Below, piece after piece: positions 20,866 through 29,152 of a stretch of DNA of 64,000 nt. A model generated the notes under the pieces. The model was not told the origin of the DNA. It did not search any database and saw nothing but the letters and a program-made list of their open reading frames with translations. Position 1 is the first letter of the stretch; each line of letters opens with the position of its first letter. The DNA lies in assembly GCA_029262415.1 (NCBI GenBank), contig JAJCZL010000009.1:1-64000 (forward strand), read 5' to 3'. Origin of the DNA: Deltaproteobacteria bacterium. Lineage in GTDB: Bacteria > Desulfobacterota > Binatia > UBA1149 > JAJCZL01. Position numbers and translations under genes: made by a program.

Positions 20866-23028
20866 TCAATGACTTACAGATACAGGAACAGCGGTTAACA
20901 CGCCGTTACCCATGAGCCCCTCGAGGGCAGCATCGTCGGTGAGATCGTTCATCGACACGCCCGCATTCTCTGCGGCAAGTTTTGCGCGAATTCCGGGCCG
21001 CGAATGACCGAAGCCGTGCGGCAAGCTCACAACCCCGTCCATCATGTCGTCGGTGATCTCAACCGGCACGCGCACCTCGCCGACCCGACTACGCACCTGA
21101 ACGTTCTGACCGTCGCTCACGCCGAGTCGCGCAGCGTCTGCAACGTTCATCAAGAGCGTGCAACGGTTGCGACCCTTGATGAGTGTCGGGCAGTTGTGCA
21201 TCCATGAGTTGTTCGAACGCAGTTGCCTGCGACCGATCAACAAGAACCCGTCCTCGGTCGATGACGAGTTGCCGGGCGATGATGCGGGCAGACTTACACC
21301 GCGGATCTCGCCCGCCTCCAGGTCGGCACGAAGCGCAACCAGTTCGGCGTCGATCTCTTGGTGAGTCAAATGGAGCTTCTTGTCTTCGTGACCGCGCAGA
21401 CGATCCAGCCCGCCCTCTTTAAGAGCACCGAAATCCATCCCAGAAGGGTTGTCCATCAAGTCCTGCAGAGTGATGCCGTAGGGACCGGCAGCAACCAGTG
21501 CGCCGAGCATCTCCTCAAGCGGTTTTGCGAAGAACGTATCGGCCATGGTCCGCGCACGCTTGGCTCCGTCCTCGTCGCCGTCGCGCTCGCGTCGCTCGGC
21601 CACAGCGGCCGTCAACGCACCGAGGATCTCCCACTCGTTTTTGCTATCGGGTGTCGGCTCGAACACCGCCGGCGAGAACTTCGCGGTGTCGCGCACCGCT
21701 AGTTGCAACAAGACGGCCGAGTAGTTGCCGTCTTCTAGGGTTCGCCGCGGCGGTAAAATGACATCGGCGTGTCGCGTTGTCTCGTTCAAAGCCGGATCGA
21801 CCGAGACCATGAAGTCGAGGCTCGCGAATGCCGCATCAAGCCGCGTGCCGTTCGGACACGACAGCACCGGGTTGCCGGCAAGCGTGAAGATCCCGTGTAT
21901 CTGACCCTGGCCGGGGGTTTCGATCTCCTCGGCCATCGTGGCGGCCGGGATCTCACCGCCGAACTCGGGTATACCGCGTACACGCGAGTGCCACTTGGCG
22001 TAGTGACCGCGCGAGGACAGCGGAACCGCAGGCTGTGGAAACATCATGCCGCCGGGTCGATCGATGCGTCCACACAGAATGTTGACCACGTCAACGAGAT
22101 AGCTGGCCAGAGTGCCGTAAGACTGTACGCAAGTTCCGATGCGCGAATAAAACGCCGACGACTCTGCCCGCGCGAACTCGCATGCGAGACGTCGGATCGT
22201 CGCAGCGTCTATGCCGCAGGCCTCGGCCACCAACTCAGGCGCGAACCCAGCGGCTTGCTCGCGGAGACGAGCTACTCCGTCGACGCGGTGCTCACACTTG
22301 CCGAGTGAAACCAACCCTTCGGCAAACAGCACGTGAATGATCGCCAGCATCAGCAGCGCATCGGTGCCCGGACGTAGAAACACGTGTTCATCGGCGGCTT
22401 TGGCGGTCTCGGTGCGGCGCGGATCGATCACCACCACCTTACCGCCGCGCTCGCGAATCTCACGCAGACGTCGCTTCATTCCCGGCGCGGTCATCAGGCT
22501 GCCGTTGGAGACCAACGGATTCGCCCCCATAATGACCAGATGTTCGGTGCGTTCGAGGTCGGGTACTGGGACACCGAGCTGCGCGCCGAAGATGAAGTAG
22601 GCCGCAAGCATGCGCGGGAACTGATCGACCGAAGAAGCGCTGAAGCGTACCTTACTGCCGAGCGCTTTCAAGAACGTCGAACCACCGAGAATCGCCGCGA
22701 GGTGGTGCGCGCTGGGGTTGCCGAGGTAACTGGCCATCCCACTGACTCCGTGCTCGCGCTGGACGCGGTGGATGCCATCTGCCGCAAACGCGACGGCCTC
22801 GTCCCAAGCGGCTTCGTGCCACTCCCCCTCGCGCTTGATCATCGGACGCACGAGTCGATCGGGATCCTCATGGAGATCCTTCATCGCGTATGCTTTCGGA
22901 CAGATGTACCCGAGCGAGAGTGGATCGTTATCGTCACCGCGAATTGCACTGATCCGATCGTCCTCGACGTCGACCAACACCCCGCAGTTGGCTTCGCAAA
23001 GGTGACAGGTCCGATGGTGGGTCGTCAT
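20866..23028 (-). CDS. Molybdopterin-dependent oxidoreductase
   Basis: A 720-residue member of the formate dehydrogenase / DMSO reductase superfamily. The N-terminal 4Fe-4S motif is CHLCEANCG followed by a fourth Cys in YICPKA. Later come GANPLVSNG, VVIDPRRTETA, FLRPGTDALLMLA and LFTLAGNPVLSCP, and the C-terminal molybdopterin dinucleotide-binding domain with RQLRSNNSWMHNC. At the usual metal-ligand position I see SASSVDQFP rather than Cys or Sec. No Tat signal, so it is probably cytoplasmic. No electron-transfer subunit is adjacent; substrate unknown. Confidence 0.88.
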   Translation of the reverse strand: MTTHHRTCHLCEANCGVLVDVEDDRISAIRGDDNDPLSLGYICPKAYAMKDLHEDPDRLVRPMIKREGEWHEAAWDEAVAFAADGIHRVQREHGVSGMASYLGNPSAHHLAAILGGSTFLKALGSKVRFSASSVDQFPRMLAAYFIFGAQLGVPVPDLERTEHLVIMGANPLVSNGSLMTAPGMKRRLREIRERGGKVVVIDPRRTETAKAADEHVFLRPGTDALLMLAIIHVLFAEGLVSLGKCEHRVDGVARLREQAAGFAPELVAEACGIDAATIRRLACEFARAESSAFYSRIGTCVQSYGTLASYLVDVVNILCGRIDRPGGMMFPQPAVPLSSRGHYAKWHSRVRGIPEFGGEIPAATMAEEIETPGQGQIHGIFTLAGNPVLSCPNGTRLDAAFASLDFMVSVDPALNETTRHADVILPPRRTLEDGNYSAVLLQLAVRDTAKFSPAVFEPTPDSKNEWEILGALTAAVAERRERDGDEDGAKRARTMADTFFAKPLEEMLGALVAAGPYGITLQDLMDNPSGMDFGALKEGGLDRLRGHEDKKLHLTHQEIDAELVALRADLEAGEIRGVSLPASSPGNSSSTEDGFLLIGRRQLRSNNSWMHNCPTLIKGRNRCTLLMNVADAARLGVSDGQNVQVRSRVGEVRVPVEITDDMMDGVVSLPHGFGHSRPGIRAKLAAENAGVSMNDLTDDAALEGLMGNGVLTAVPVSVSH

Positions 23029-23127
23029 GGAAAGAGTCTCCCAGTTTCAAACGGCTGTTGGAAGGAATGGCCACGCACGCACCGCAGCGACTTTACCTGC
23101 ACGGCGTTTTCGGTACTACTTTCGGTC

Positions 23128-23511
23128 ATGTACTGCACCGTGACCGAAGGCATCCGGGTGGAAGTAAAGCCCGCCTACCTAAGTGAACAGTCCGATCCGA
23201 TGCGCGACCGCTACGCGTTCGCCTACCGCGTGACCATCAGTAACGACTCAAACGACGCCGTGCAACTGGTTTCGCGCCACTGGTACATCGCCGATGGCGA
23301 CAAAGACCTGCGCGAGATCCAAGGCTCGGGTGTAGTCGGCGAACAACCGTTGATCGCCCCCGGCGAGTCACACCGCTACACGAGCGGCGCTCTCCTCGAC
23401 ACGCCTACCGGCAGCATGCACGGAACCTATACAATGGTGCGGCACGATGGAACCAGCTTTGAAGCGGAGATCCCTAAGTTCGACCTAACTATGCCGCGCA
23501 CGCTGCACTAG
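23128..23511 (+). CDS. apaG: ApaG protein
   Basis: A 127-residue Ig-like beta-sandwich protein. It matches ApaG from YCTVTEGIRVEVKPAYL through SRHWYIADGD and the family motif GSGVVGEQPLIAPGESHRY to GSMHGTYTMV. ApaG is linked to Co/Mg homeostasis and to Ap4A phenotypes in enterobacteria; its biochemistry is unsettled. The ATG at 23128 is chosen because the frame, though open for 250 codons upstream, overlaps the molybdopterin gene and is not ApaG-like there. Confidence 0.92.
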   Translation: MYCTVTEGIRVEVKPAYLSEQSDPMRDRYAFAYRVTISNDSNDAVQLVSRHWYIADGDKDLREIQGSGVVGEQPLIAPGESHRYTSGALLDTPTGSMHGTYTMVRHDGTSFEAEIPKFDLTMPRTLH

Positions 23512-23517
23512 CCCTAG

Positions 23518-23735
23518 GAAACCGACTCAAGACTCACCCGCCCGGGCGAGTCGGTCAGTGATGTGGCGAAATCGAGCGCGAGACCGTCGAGCAAGGCTGC
23601 GCGGCGGATCCTGGAGGTTATCCACATTCCGCGCGGAATGTGCAGCCGAGCCTGTCATTTAACCGCTCCGCCGCGCTCATGCCGGCGAGTCTACATCAGC
23701 GCCTCTGAAACCTTGAGCAGTCTTGGGTCAATCGC
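23518..23735 (+). mobile_element. MITE-like repeat, copy B1
   Basis: A 218-bp non-coding element flanked on both sides by CTAG (23514-23517 and 23736-23739). A second copy lies at 57483-57680 in the opposite orientation, about 90 % identical by hand alignment apart from a roughly 20-bp segment present only here. The ends form an imperfect inverted repeat (CCGACTCAAGACTC against TTGACCCAAGACTG). At 23617-23641 it carries GTTATCC followed by the palindrome ACATTCCGCGCGGAATGT, which together contain the DnaA-box sequence TTATCCACA. Near the left end there is also the short palindrome CGCCCGGGCG. It fills the gap between apaG and gor without breaking either. Confidence 0.75.
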
Positions 23736-23741
23736 CTAGCC

Positions 23742-25109
23742 CTACGACATCGTAACGAATTCTTCGGCCGTCGAAGGGTGAATGCCGACGGTTGCGTCGA
23801 AGTCGGCCTTGGTCGCTCCCGCCTTGAGAGCAACTGCGAACCCCTGAATGATCTCTGCGGCATCGTGACCGATGATATGCGCGCCGATGACACGGTCGTC
23901 GGCCTCCCTGACGATCAGTTTTACGAAAGTCGCGATCTTGCGTTCGGTAAGGGTGTGAATCAACGGGTTGAAACGGCTCTTATATACCCGAACTCCATCG
24001 GCCCCGTGCTTCGCTCGCGCCTGTTCTTCGCTCAGCCCAACGCTCCCGATCGGCGGAGCCGAAAAAACAGCAGTCGGTATACCTTCGTAACTCATCAGCG
24101 TCGGCTTGCCGCCAAAAGTGCGATCGGCCCACGCACGCGCGGCCTGGATTGCCACCGGCGTAAGCTCGGCGCGGCCGGTCACGTCGCCAACCGCAAAGAT
24201 ATTCTCAACCGAGGTGTGAGCGTCGTCGTCCGCGATCACCTCACCTTTGGCACCGAGTTCCACGCCCACTTCAGCGAGCCCCAGTCCTTCGGTATTCGGA
24301 CGACGGCCGATCGCAAACACCACGACCTTATCGGTCTCGATCGCCATCTCACCCTGCCCGCCCCCGGCATCGGAGACGCAAAGGCAAACCCGTTTTCCTT
24401 TCTGGACGATTGAACGCGGAGCTCGGCCTGTCAGTAATTCGATGCCGCTCTCGCGCATCGCAGCGGCAAGCTCGATACGGATATCTTCGTCGAACCCGGC
24501 GAGCGGAAGCTCGCGCCTGATTACGACTGTAACGCGGCTACCGAGACCACGCAGGATCGACGCCAGTTCGACCGCGATGTAGCCGCCGCCAACCAAAACG
24601 ACGTGGTCCGGCTGCTCGTGTAAAGCGAAGAAGCCGTCACTCGTCAACGCGTTTTCACCACCCGGGATCTGCGGAAGCACCGGCCTGCCACCGGTGGCAA
24701 TCAAGATCTTGTCGGCGTGATACTCGCGCCCGCCGACCGTTACCGAATGGGCATCGGCGACTTGCGCACGACCGCGCAGCAACGTGACGCCGGTCTTTTC
24801 CAGGTACTCTTCGTGGGTCGTTTCAAGACGCCGCACCGCAGCGTCGCGCGCCGCCACCAAAGCCGGCCAATCCAGCCGTGCCGGGCCCACGCTCCAACCA
24901 TAGCCGCGGGCGTATTCGAACTGCTCACTAAAGTGCGCGGCGTAGACCATCAGTTTCTTGGGAATGCACCCGCGTATCACGCAGGTGCCGCCGACGCGGT
25001 CGTCCTCGACAATCGCAGTCTTGGCTCCATAGGACGCCGCACGCTTGGAGCCTGCCAGGCCGCCGCTGCCGGCGCCAAGGACAATAAGATCGTATTGGTT
25101 GTTGCTCAC
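23742..25109 (-). CDS. gor: Glutathione-disulfide reductase
   Basis: A 455-residue flavoprotein. N-terminal FAD motif GAGSGG, redox-active disulfide GGTCVIRGCIPKK (the VIRGC variant is that of glutathione reductases), second Rossmann motif VLVGGGYIAVE with arginines (VVIRRELPL) that read NADPH phosphate, FAD motif IFAVGDV, and the C-terminal HPSTAEEFVTM with the catalytic His-Glu pair. It reduces GSSG with NADPH in the cytoplasm. GTG start. The CGFS glutaredoxin and a GST-like protein elsewhere in the window agree with a glutathione-using organism. Confidence 0.93.
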   Translation of the reverse strand: MSNNQYDLIVLGAGSGGLAGSKRAASYGAKTAIVEDDRVGGTCVIRGCIPKKLMVYAAHFSEQFEYARGYGWSVGPARLDWPALVAARDAAVRRLETTHEEYLEKTGVTLLRGRAQVADAHSVTVGGREYHADKILIATGGRPVLPQIPGGENALTSDGFFALHEQPDHVVLVGGGYIAVELASILRGLGSRVTVVIRRELPLAGFDEDIRIELAAAMRESGIELLTGRAPRSIVQKGKRVCLCVSDAGGGQGEMAIETDKVVVFAIGRRPNTEGLGLAEVGVELGAKGEVIADDDAHTSVENIFAVGDVTGRAELTPVAIQAARAWADRTFGGKPTLMSYEGIPTAVFSAPPIGSVGLSEEQARAKHGADGVRVYKSRFNPLIHTLTERKIATFVKLIVREADDRVIGAHIIGHDAAEIIQGFAVALKAGATKADFDATVGIHPSTAEEFVTMS

Positions 25110-25206
25110 GCCTCACCCCTAGCACGGGGTGGGACTGCAATCACGCGAGTGAGATCGCCGACCACGCACCGGGGTACGGTAGGCGATCGGCGATCTCATG
25201 GCGGCC

Positions 25207-25752
25207 TCAGTGATGGGTTTCGTTGGTCGGCAAACAATCGATGCAGTAGTACTCGTCTCCGAGCAGCCGGTAGTCATGGTCGAGCTTGACCGTAAGCGTG
25301 ACGATACGGTCCATCTTCGGCGGCTCTCCGTCGACATAAGCCTCCGCAGGCACATCGATATGCACCAGAGCTTCGCCGGGATTGAACCCCGGCGTCACCT
25401 TGAAAATTCCGGCCTTCTCTCCGGGCCGCGACGCGGGCACACCGACGAGTGGAAATATCTGATGCCAGAGCGCTTGTACGTGTTCGTTCAACGCAAAGTC
25501 GCGGGCGGTCTTCGCGTCGGAGTCGTCGCCGACTCGATCGCCTGCGTCGTCGCATGCCTCGTCGCATGCGTTTTGGCCTGCGGTATTCGTGTCATCGCAC
25601 CCGATGCTCTCGAGGTCGAGAGACTCACGCTTATCAAATTGGTCGGCAAACGCGGCCTTCCACAAACGCTCTTTCAGCCGCTGCCACGACATCGGAGATT
25701 CCTCACGCTCTTCACCGGCTTCGACAAGTTGGGTTTCTTCGTTCGTTTTCAT
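25207..25752 (-). CDS. Hypothetical acidic protein
   Basis: A 181-residue protein of unrecognised family. GGAGGT lies 9 nt before the ATG, supporting a real gene. Residues 45-85 are highly acidic with spaced cysteines (CDDTNTAGQNACDEACDD), arising partly from a short DNA duplication of CGTCGCATGC. The C-terminal half (residues 95-181) looks like a folded domain: VTPGFNPGEALVHIDVP, MDRIVTLTVKLDHDYRL, ending with YYCIDCLP. No signal peptide or membrane helix. The CxxC ending could bind a metal; function is unknown. Confidence 0.6.
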   Translation of the reverse strand: MKTNEETQLVEAGEEREESPMSWQRLKERLWKAAFADQFDKRESLDLESIGCDDTNTAGQNACDEACDDAGDRVGDDSDAKTARDFALNEHVQALWHQIFPLVGVPASRPGEKAGIFKVTPGFNPGEALVHIDVPAEAYVDGEPPKMDRIVTLTVKLDHDYRLLGDEYYCIDCLPTNETHH

Positions 25753-26125
25753 AAGCCGACCTCCAACCTAAACACGCTTCGCCGCTGTGCAAGTAACTCA
25801 GAGTCTTCACCTTCTGTCTACGAGATGAGACGAAGTCTGGTCAACCGATATTCGTAAAGACTGCGCCGCCATCGCTAAGCATCTGGAACCGTATTCAGAA
25901 AGCGATTCAGACGGTCAGCGCAACGAACTCTGTGTAATAAAGCGGAACAACGGCACACTCCCTGCCGACTTGTGTTCAATAGAGGCGGTACATCGTAGCG
26001 TGGGTTACGGCCTGACCGTACTACAGAATGTGTCGAAGATTAAGGTAACTTAAGGGCTCACAACACGAATAACACTTGAACGAAGGTTAACAACACGCGC
26101 GGCATCAGCTGCGAACCAGACATAG
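25753..26125. other. Intergenic region without recognised gene
   Basis: 373 bases between two divergent genes, less GC-rich than the surroundings (for example AGATTAAGGTAACTTAAG near 26037). It should contain both promoters. GTCAACC occurs at about 25842, but no -10 element follows at the spacing seen for the ECF promoter, so I do not call it. No repeat or RNA structure stands out. Confidence 0.5.
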
Positions 26126-26953
26126 ATGGATGTTAAAGAGACAGTGACGGCAGTGATTATGTGCGTTCTAACCTCGACCATAGTCGCCCCCCGTGCGGTA
26201 GCGGGCGAGTTGCCCCACGCACTCACCGACCACGCCGAATGGAATGAGTTCCTCAAAGAACACGTAAAAGACGGACGTGTCGCGTACCGGGCGATAAAAG
26301 AAAATCCGGCTTCGCTTTCGCATTATCTGGATTCGATTGCCGCAACGTCGCGCGAAACTCTGGAGACGGCATCGCCGCACCAACGACTCGCGTTTTGGAT
26401 CAACGCGTACAACGCTTACACCATCGAGCTCGTCGTCGATCATTATCCGATTGCGAATATCTGGGACATCTCGCCATTCTGGAAAAGAGCCTTCGGTGGA
26501 CCGTTCGCAGATGCATTCATTCCGCTCGGACATCTTTTCCCCGGCGAGCCACGCGACGCGAAGCTGACGCTCAATGACATCGAGCACGAGATCCTGCGCA
26601 AGCATTTCAACGAGCCGCGAATTCACTTCGCGGTCGTCTGTGCATCGACCAGTTGCCCCGAGCTTGCCGCGCATGCCTACGCCGCCGAGAAACTCGGTTC
26701 ACAGCTCGACCAAGCCGTGCGTGGGTTTCTCGCCGACGAGACCAAGAACCGCTACAACCGAGAGCGGCACCGCCTGGAACTGTCGTCGATATTGAAGTGG
26801 TTCCGCGAGGACTTCGAAAAAGACGGCACTCTGGACTCCTACGTGGCGGCTCTGCTGCCCGCAGCCGACGCCCAGGCGCTCGCCGCACACGAGGCCGCAG
26901 CGGAGATGCAGTTCAACCGATACGACTGGTCGCTCAACGACCAAAACCATTGA
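26126..26953 (+). CDS. DUF547 domain exported protein
   Basis: A 275-residue protein with an N-terminal signal peptide (VTAVIMCVLTSTIVAPRAVA) and a DUF547 domain: HQRLAFWINAYNAYTIELVV, then a short insert, LTLNDIEHEILR, RIHFAVVCASTSCPEL and a late SSILKWFREDF. These are the standard conserved blocks, including the CAS..CP cysteines. DUF547 proteins are of unknown activity; the domain has been compared with papain-like or transglutaminase-type folds. It stands alone and is followed by a 488-bp gap with a strong hairpin. Confidence 0.82.
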   Translation: MDVKETVTAVIMCVLTSTIVAPRAVAGELPHALTDHAEWNEFLKEHVKDGRVAYRAIKENPASLSHYLDSIAATSRETLETASPHQRLAFWINAYNAYTIELVVDHYPIANIWDISPFWKRAFGGPFADAFIPLGHLFPGEPRDAKLTLNDIEHEILRKHFNEPRIHFAVVCASTSCPELAAHAYAAEKLGSQLDQAVRGFLADETKNRYNRERHRLELSSILKWFREDFEKDGTLDSYVAALLPAADAQALAAHEAAAEMQFNRYDWSLNDQNH

Positions 26954-27002
26954 TCCGCCGCGGGTTTTCTACTGATTTTTGTAGTTGCCGGGTTCCCGCC
27001 AA

Positions 27003-27064
27003 CCGCCGGAGTCGGCACCAAAGTGGGCTCGCGCATGAACCCGCTCAGGTGCCGCTCTCGGCGG
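27003..27064 (+). other. Long structured hairpin, possible RNA element
   Basis: CCGCCG-GAG-T-CGGCACC (27003-27019) pairs with GGTGCCG-CTC-T-CGGCGG (27048-27064): 16 pairs with two single-base bulges. An inner stem AGTGGG/CCCGCT (one G-U) extends it to about 22 pairs, with a 12-nt loop. It lies 49 bp after the DUF547 stop and is not followed by a T run. It could be a terminator, an mRNA-protecting structure or a small RNA. The rest of 26954-27441 holds another short inverted repeat at 27252 and no gene. Confidence 0.5.
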
Positions 27065-27251
27065 AGCAAAGGAGGCAGATAGCGTTCAGTTACTAGAGTG
27101 CACCCATTCCTGGTTCCGGAAAACTCCTAACGACTCTTTTCGCCGTCAGCCCGCTCCGCACGGGGGTTTCGTCATCCGACTTTCGCCCCTCGTACTCCAT
27201 CGATCCGAGGCGGCCGACGATGCCCGCCCGCAACTATGCGCCGGAGCTAGA

Positions 27252-27274
27252 GAATTCAGCCGTGTTCTGAATTC
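27252..27274. promoter_or_regulatory. Inverted repeat GAATTCAG-N7-CTGAATTC
   Basis: A perfect 8-bp inverted repeat with a 7-nt spacer in the gap upstream of the SnoaL-like gene. The symmetry suits a dimeric regulator or a small hairpin. No regulator gene adjoins it, so its role is open. Confidence 0.35.
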
Positions 27275-27441
27275 CTATATGGGACGTGCAATTTCCCATC
27301 ACCTGCCGGGTAACACCTTATTCTACAAGGATTTTCCCGACAGCCGTTTTGCGACCCCAAGAAACGTCGGGTCCGCCACCGCCACCATCCGATAAGCCCG
27401 CGTTTTGCAAAGACAACACCGATACGGCACTGAGTGTCGCT

Positions 27442-27837
27442 GTGAAAGCGTTACCCGATCCGCAGATCCAAAGGGCAATTGAAGGCTACTTTCGCGGCCT
27501 CGGTGCCGATACACCCGACGAGTGGCTCACGCTCTTCGCCGACGAGGCCGTCTCCCACGACCCGGTAGGCACCCCACCGGCCGAAGGCCCCCGTGAGATC
27601 CAGCGCCAATGGGAAGCCCTCAAATCGCAGTTCTCAAACCTTACCGTGAGCCCAAAACGGGTCTTCTACGCTGGGACCGGAGCGGCGACCCAGTGGCAGG
27701 CCGAGGGCACCGGGACCAACGGACGCAAAGTCCGCTTTGAGGGGATCCACATAATCGAACTGGCTGTCGATGGATCGATCCTGACCGTCGTGGCCTACTG
27801 GGATCCGGCCGCGATGATGATCGAATTGGCCGGCTAA
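27442..27837 (+). CDS. SnoaL-like / NTF2-fold protein
   Basis: About 131 residues. IQRAIEGYFRGLGADTPDEWLTLF begins a cone-shaped NTF2-like domain; FADEAVSHDPVGTPPAEGP and the closing strands VRFEGIHIIELAVDGSILTVVAYWD are typical of SnoaL/ketosteroid-isomerase relatives. Such proteins bind or isomerise small hydrophobic ligands; here the ligand is unknown. The start is uncertain: GTG at 27442 begins close to the domain, while the frame is open back to 27286 with non-domain sequence. Its stop codon overlaps the stop of the reverse-strand nuclease gene. Confidence 0.72.
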   Translation: MKALPDPQIQRAIEGYFRGLGADTPDEWLTLFADEAVSHDPVGTPPAEGPREIQRQWEALKSQFSNLTVSPKRVFYAGTGAATQWQAEGTGTNGRKVRFEGIHIIELAVDGSILTVVAYWDPAAMMIELAG

Positions 27838-28634
27838 GAGAACTCATAGGGGCGCTGCGGCCCTACGCCCGACGCTTCACAGAGATCGTTGTAACCACAC
27901 CAGTTACACAGCATCCCCGGCGTGGGGGGAAATACCGTCGATGATTCCACATTTGTAATTTTCGATGCGAGCACCGCATCCACGGCGTCGGCGTCGCGCC
28001 GCTGCATTCGCGCGCTCAGGCGTTCGCCCGTGCGAAGATACTCCAGGTGCAGGTTGACTTCTTCGGCATCGGTTTCGGCGAACATCGCCAGACCGTAGGT
28101 GCGCAGCTGATCTGCGTCCTTACCAGAGAACGTTCGGTTGCGCTGTTTGCCGGTTTTATAGTCGATGATGTGCAAGCCGCCGTCCTCGTCACGCGCCAAA
28201 CGGTCGATGAATCCCTGCACAGTATGTGCGCCGCCGACGCGCACGACGAAGTGCTTTTCGTTAGCGAGCGTCTCCAGCTTGTCGAGGATGAAACGTTCGC
28301 CGTAAAACCGTGAGATCATCTCAGCTCCGGTTCTGTGGTAGTCGATCAAGCTCTGGTTGCGATTGATGACTCGAATCCGCGCGCGGCTCTTGCCTGTCTC
28401 TGCGTCCCAGGTATCGCAGTAGTACTTGACGGCTTCTTCTAGTGGACGCACGCGCCCGGCGTCGCGTTCGTTATACAGCCACTCGACGGTTGCGTGGACC
28501 TGCTGGCCCATGAACGCTTCGACGCCACGAAAGCCTTCTTTGATGCCGTCCAGATAACGGTAGCGAAATCTCCGAGCGCATTGCTCGAATGTCGATATCC
28601 GCGAGAAGCTGTACTTGACCGGGTTTGCCTGCAT
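27834..28634 (-). CDS. PD-(D/E)XK nuclease family protein with Fe-S cysteines
   Basis: A 266-residue RecB/Cas4-type nuclease. After YSFSRISTFEQCARRFRYRY (first Cys) come GQQVHATVEWLYN, then the active-site strand pair VQGFIDRLAR and LHIIDYKTGK (D and D-x-K), the QLRTYGLAM helix, and the C-terminal CNWCGYNDLC that completes a four-cysteine 4Fe-4S set. No helicase or CRISPR gene is near. GAGGAGGAGAGG upstream of the ATG at 28634 fixes the start. The stop overlaps that of the SnoaL-like gene on the other strand. Confidence 0.86.
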   Translation of the reverse strand: MQANPVKYSFSRISTFEQCARRFRYRYLDGIKEGFRGVEAFMGQQVHATVEWLYNERDAGRVRPLEEAVKYYCDTWDAETGKSRARIRVINRNQSLIDYHRTGAEMISRFYGERFILDKLETLANEKHFVVRVGGAHTVQGFIDRLARDEDGGLHIIDYKTGKQRNRTFSGKDADQLRTYGLAMFAETDAEEVNLHLEYLRTGERLSARMQRRDADAVDAVLASKITNVESSTVFPPTPGMLCNWCGYNDLCEASGVGPQRPYEFS

Positions 28635-28718
28635 GCCGCCTCTCCTCCTCAACCACACCGCGCGTGGATGATCAGCCTTCGTCCTTGCGCACGGGCCGCG
28701 GCGCAGTCAAACCGCGAC

Positions 28719-29123
28719 CTAGTGGTACTCGCCCGCGTCGCGCTGCAGGTACATCAAACAAAACGTGGCGTAGGGTACCAGGAGGATGTGGAGGCTGAAA
28801 AAACCCCGCCAATCGACCGCACCGAACAGTAAGAACGCGGCGAGCTCCGCACCGAGATAGCCCATCCCCGCCAGGCGAGCCCATGCGCGACCCATCCACA
28901 ACCCGCAAAGACCGATGAGGTAGACGCACGCACGCACAGCCAGCATCGCAGCCCCGGCTGATCCGTTCATACCGAGGCCAAGCCAGCGGTGCTGGAAGTC
29001 GTCGATGCCGACATCGGACAAGACGGCGACTTGGAGTGCCACGACCAAGACCGCACCGACGGCGAGCGCAGCGATGTAGCGCGGACGGCCGAACAGTCGC
29101 TTTCGTTTACGCGGAACCGTCAT
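28719..29123 (-). CDS. Hypothetical membrane protein
   Basis: A 134-residue protein with a basic N-terminus (TVPRKRKRLFGRPRY) and four hydrophobic helices: AALAVGAVLVVALQVAVL, AAMLAVRACVYLIGLCGLWM, LGAELAAFLLFGAV and FFSLHILLVPYATFCLMYL. I recognise no family. The ATG at 29123 was preferred over an upstream frame because it places the basic cluster before the first helix. It lies 29 bp downstream of the aldehyde dehydrogenase gene on the same strand and may share its transcript. Confidence 0.6.
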   Translation of the reverse strand: MTVPRKRKRLFGRPRYIAALAVGAVLVVALQVAVLSDVGIDDFQHRWLGLGMNGSAGAAMLAVRACVYLIGLCGLWMGRAWARLAGMGYLGAELAAFLLFGAVDWRGFFSLHILLVPYATFCLMYLQRDAGEYH

Positions 29124-29152
29124 CGCAGTGCAACGAAGACAGCACTTCTCCC

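Noticed and set aside
22384-23511. A 375-codon reading frame containing apaG.
   Set aside because: The first 248 codons are antisense to the molybdopterin oxidoreductase gene; only the last 127 are ApaG.
25842-25872. GTCAACC in the intergenic region as a third ECF promoter.
   Set aside because: The sequence 16 nt downstream is GCGCCG, not CGTCT. A similar match near 32345 lies inside a coding region and also lacks the -10.
27003-27064. CTCAGGTGCC near the hairpin suggested a glycine-type riboswitch.
   Set aside because: The conserved glycine aptamer core is absent, and these bases are explained by the long stem itself.
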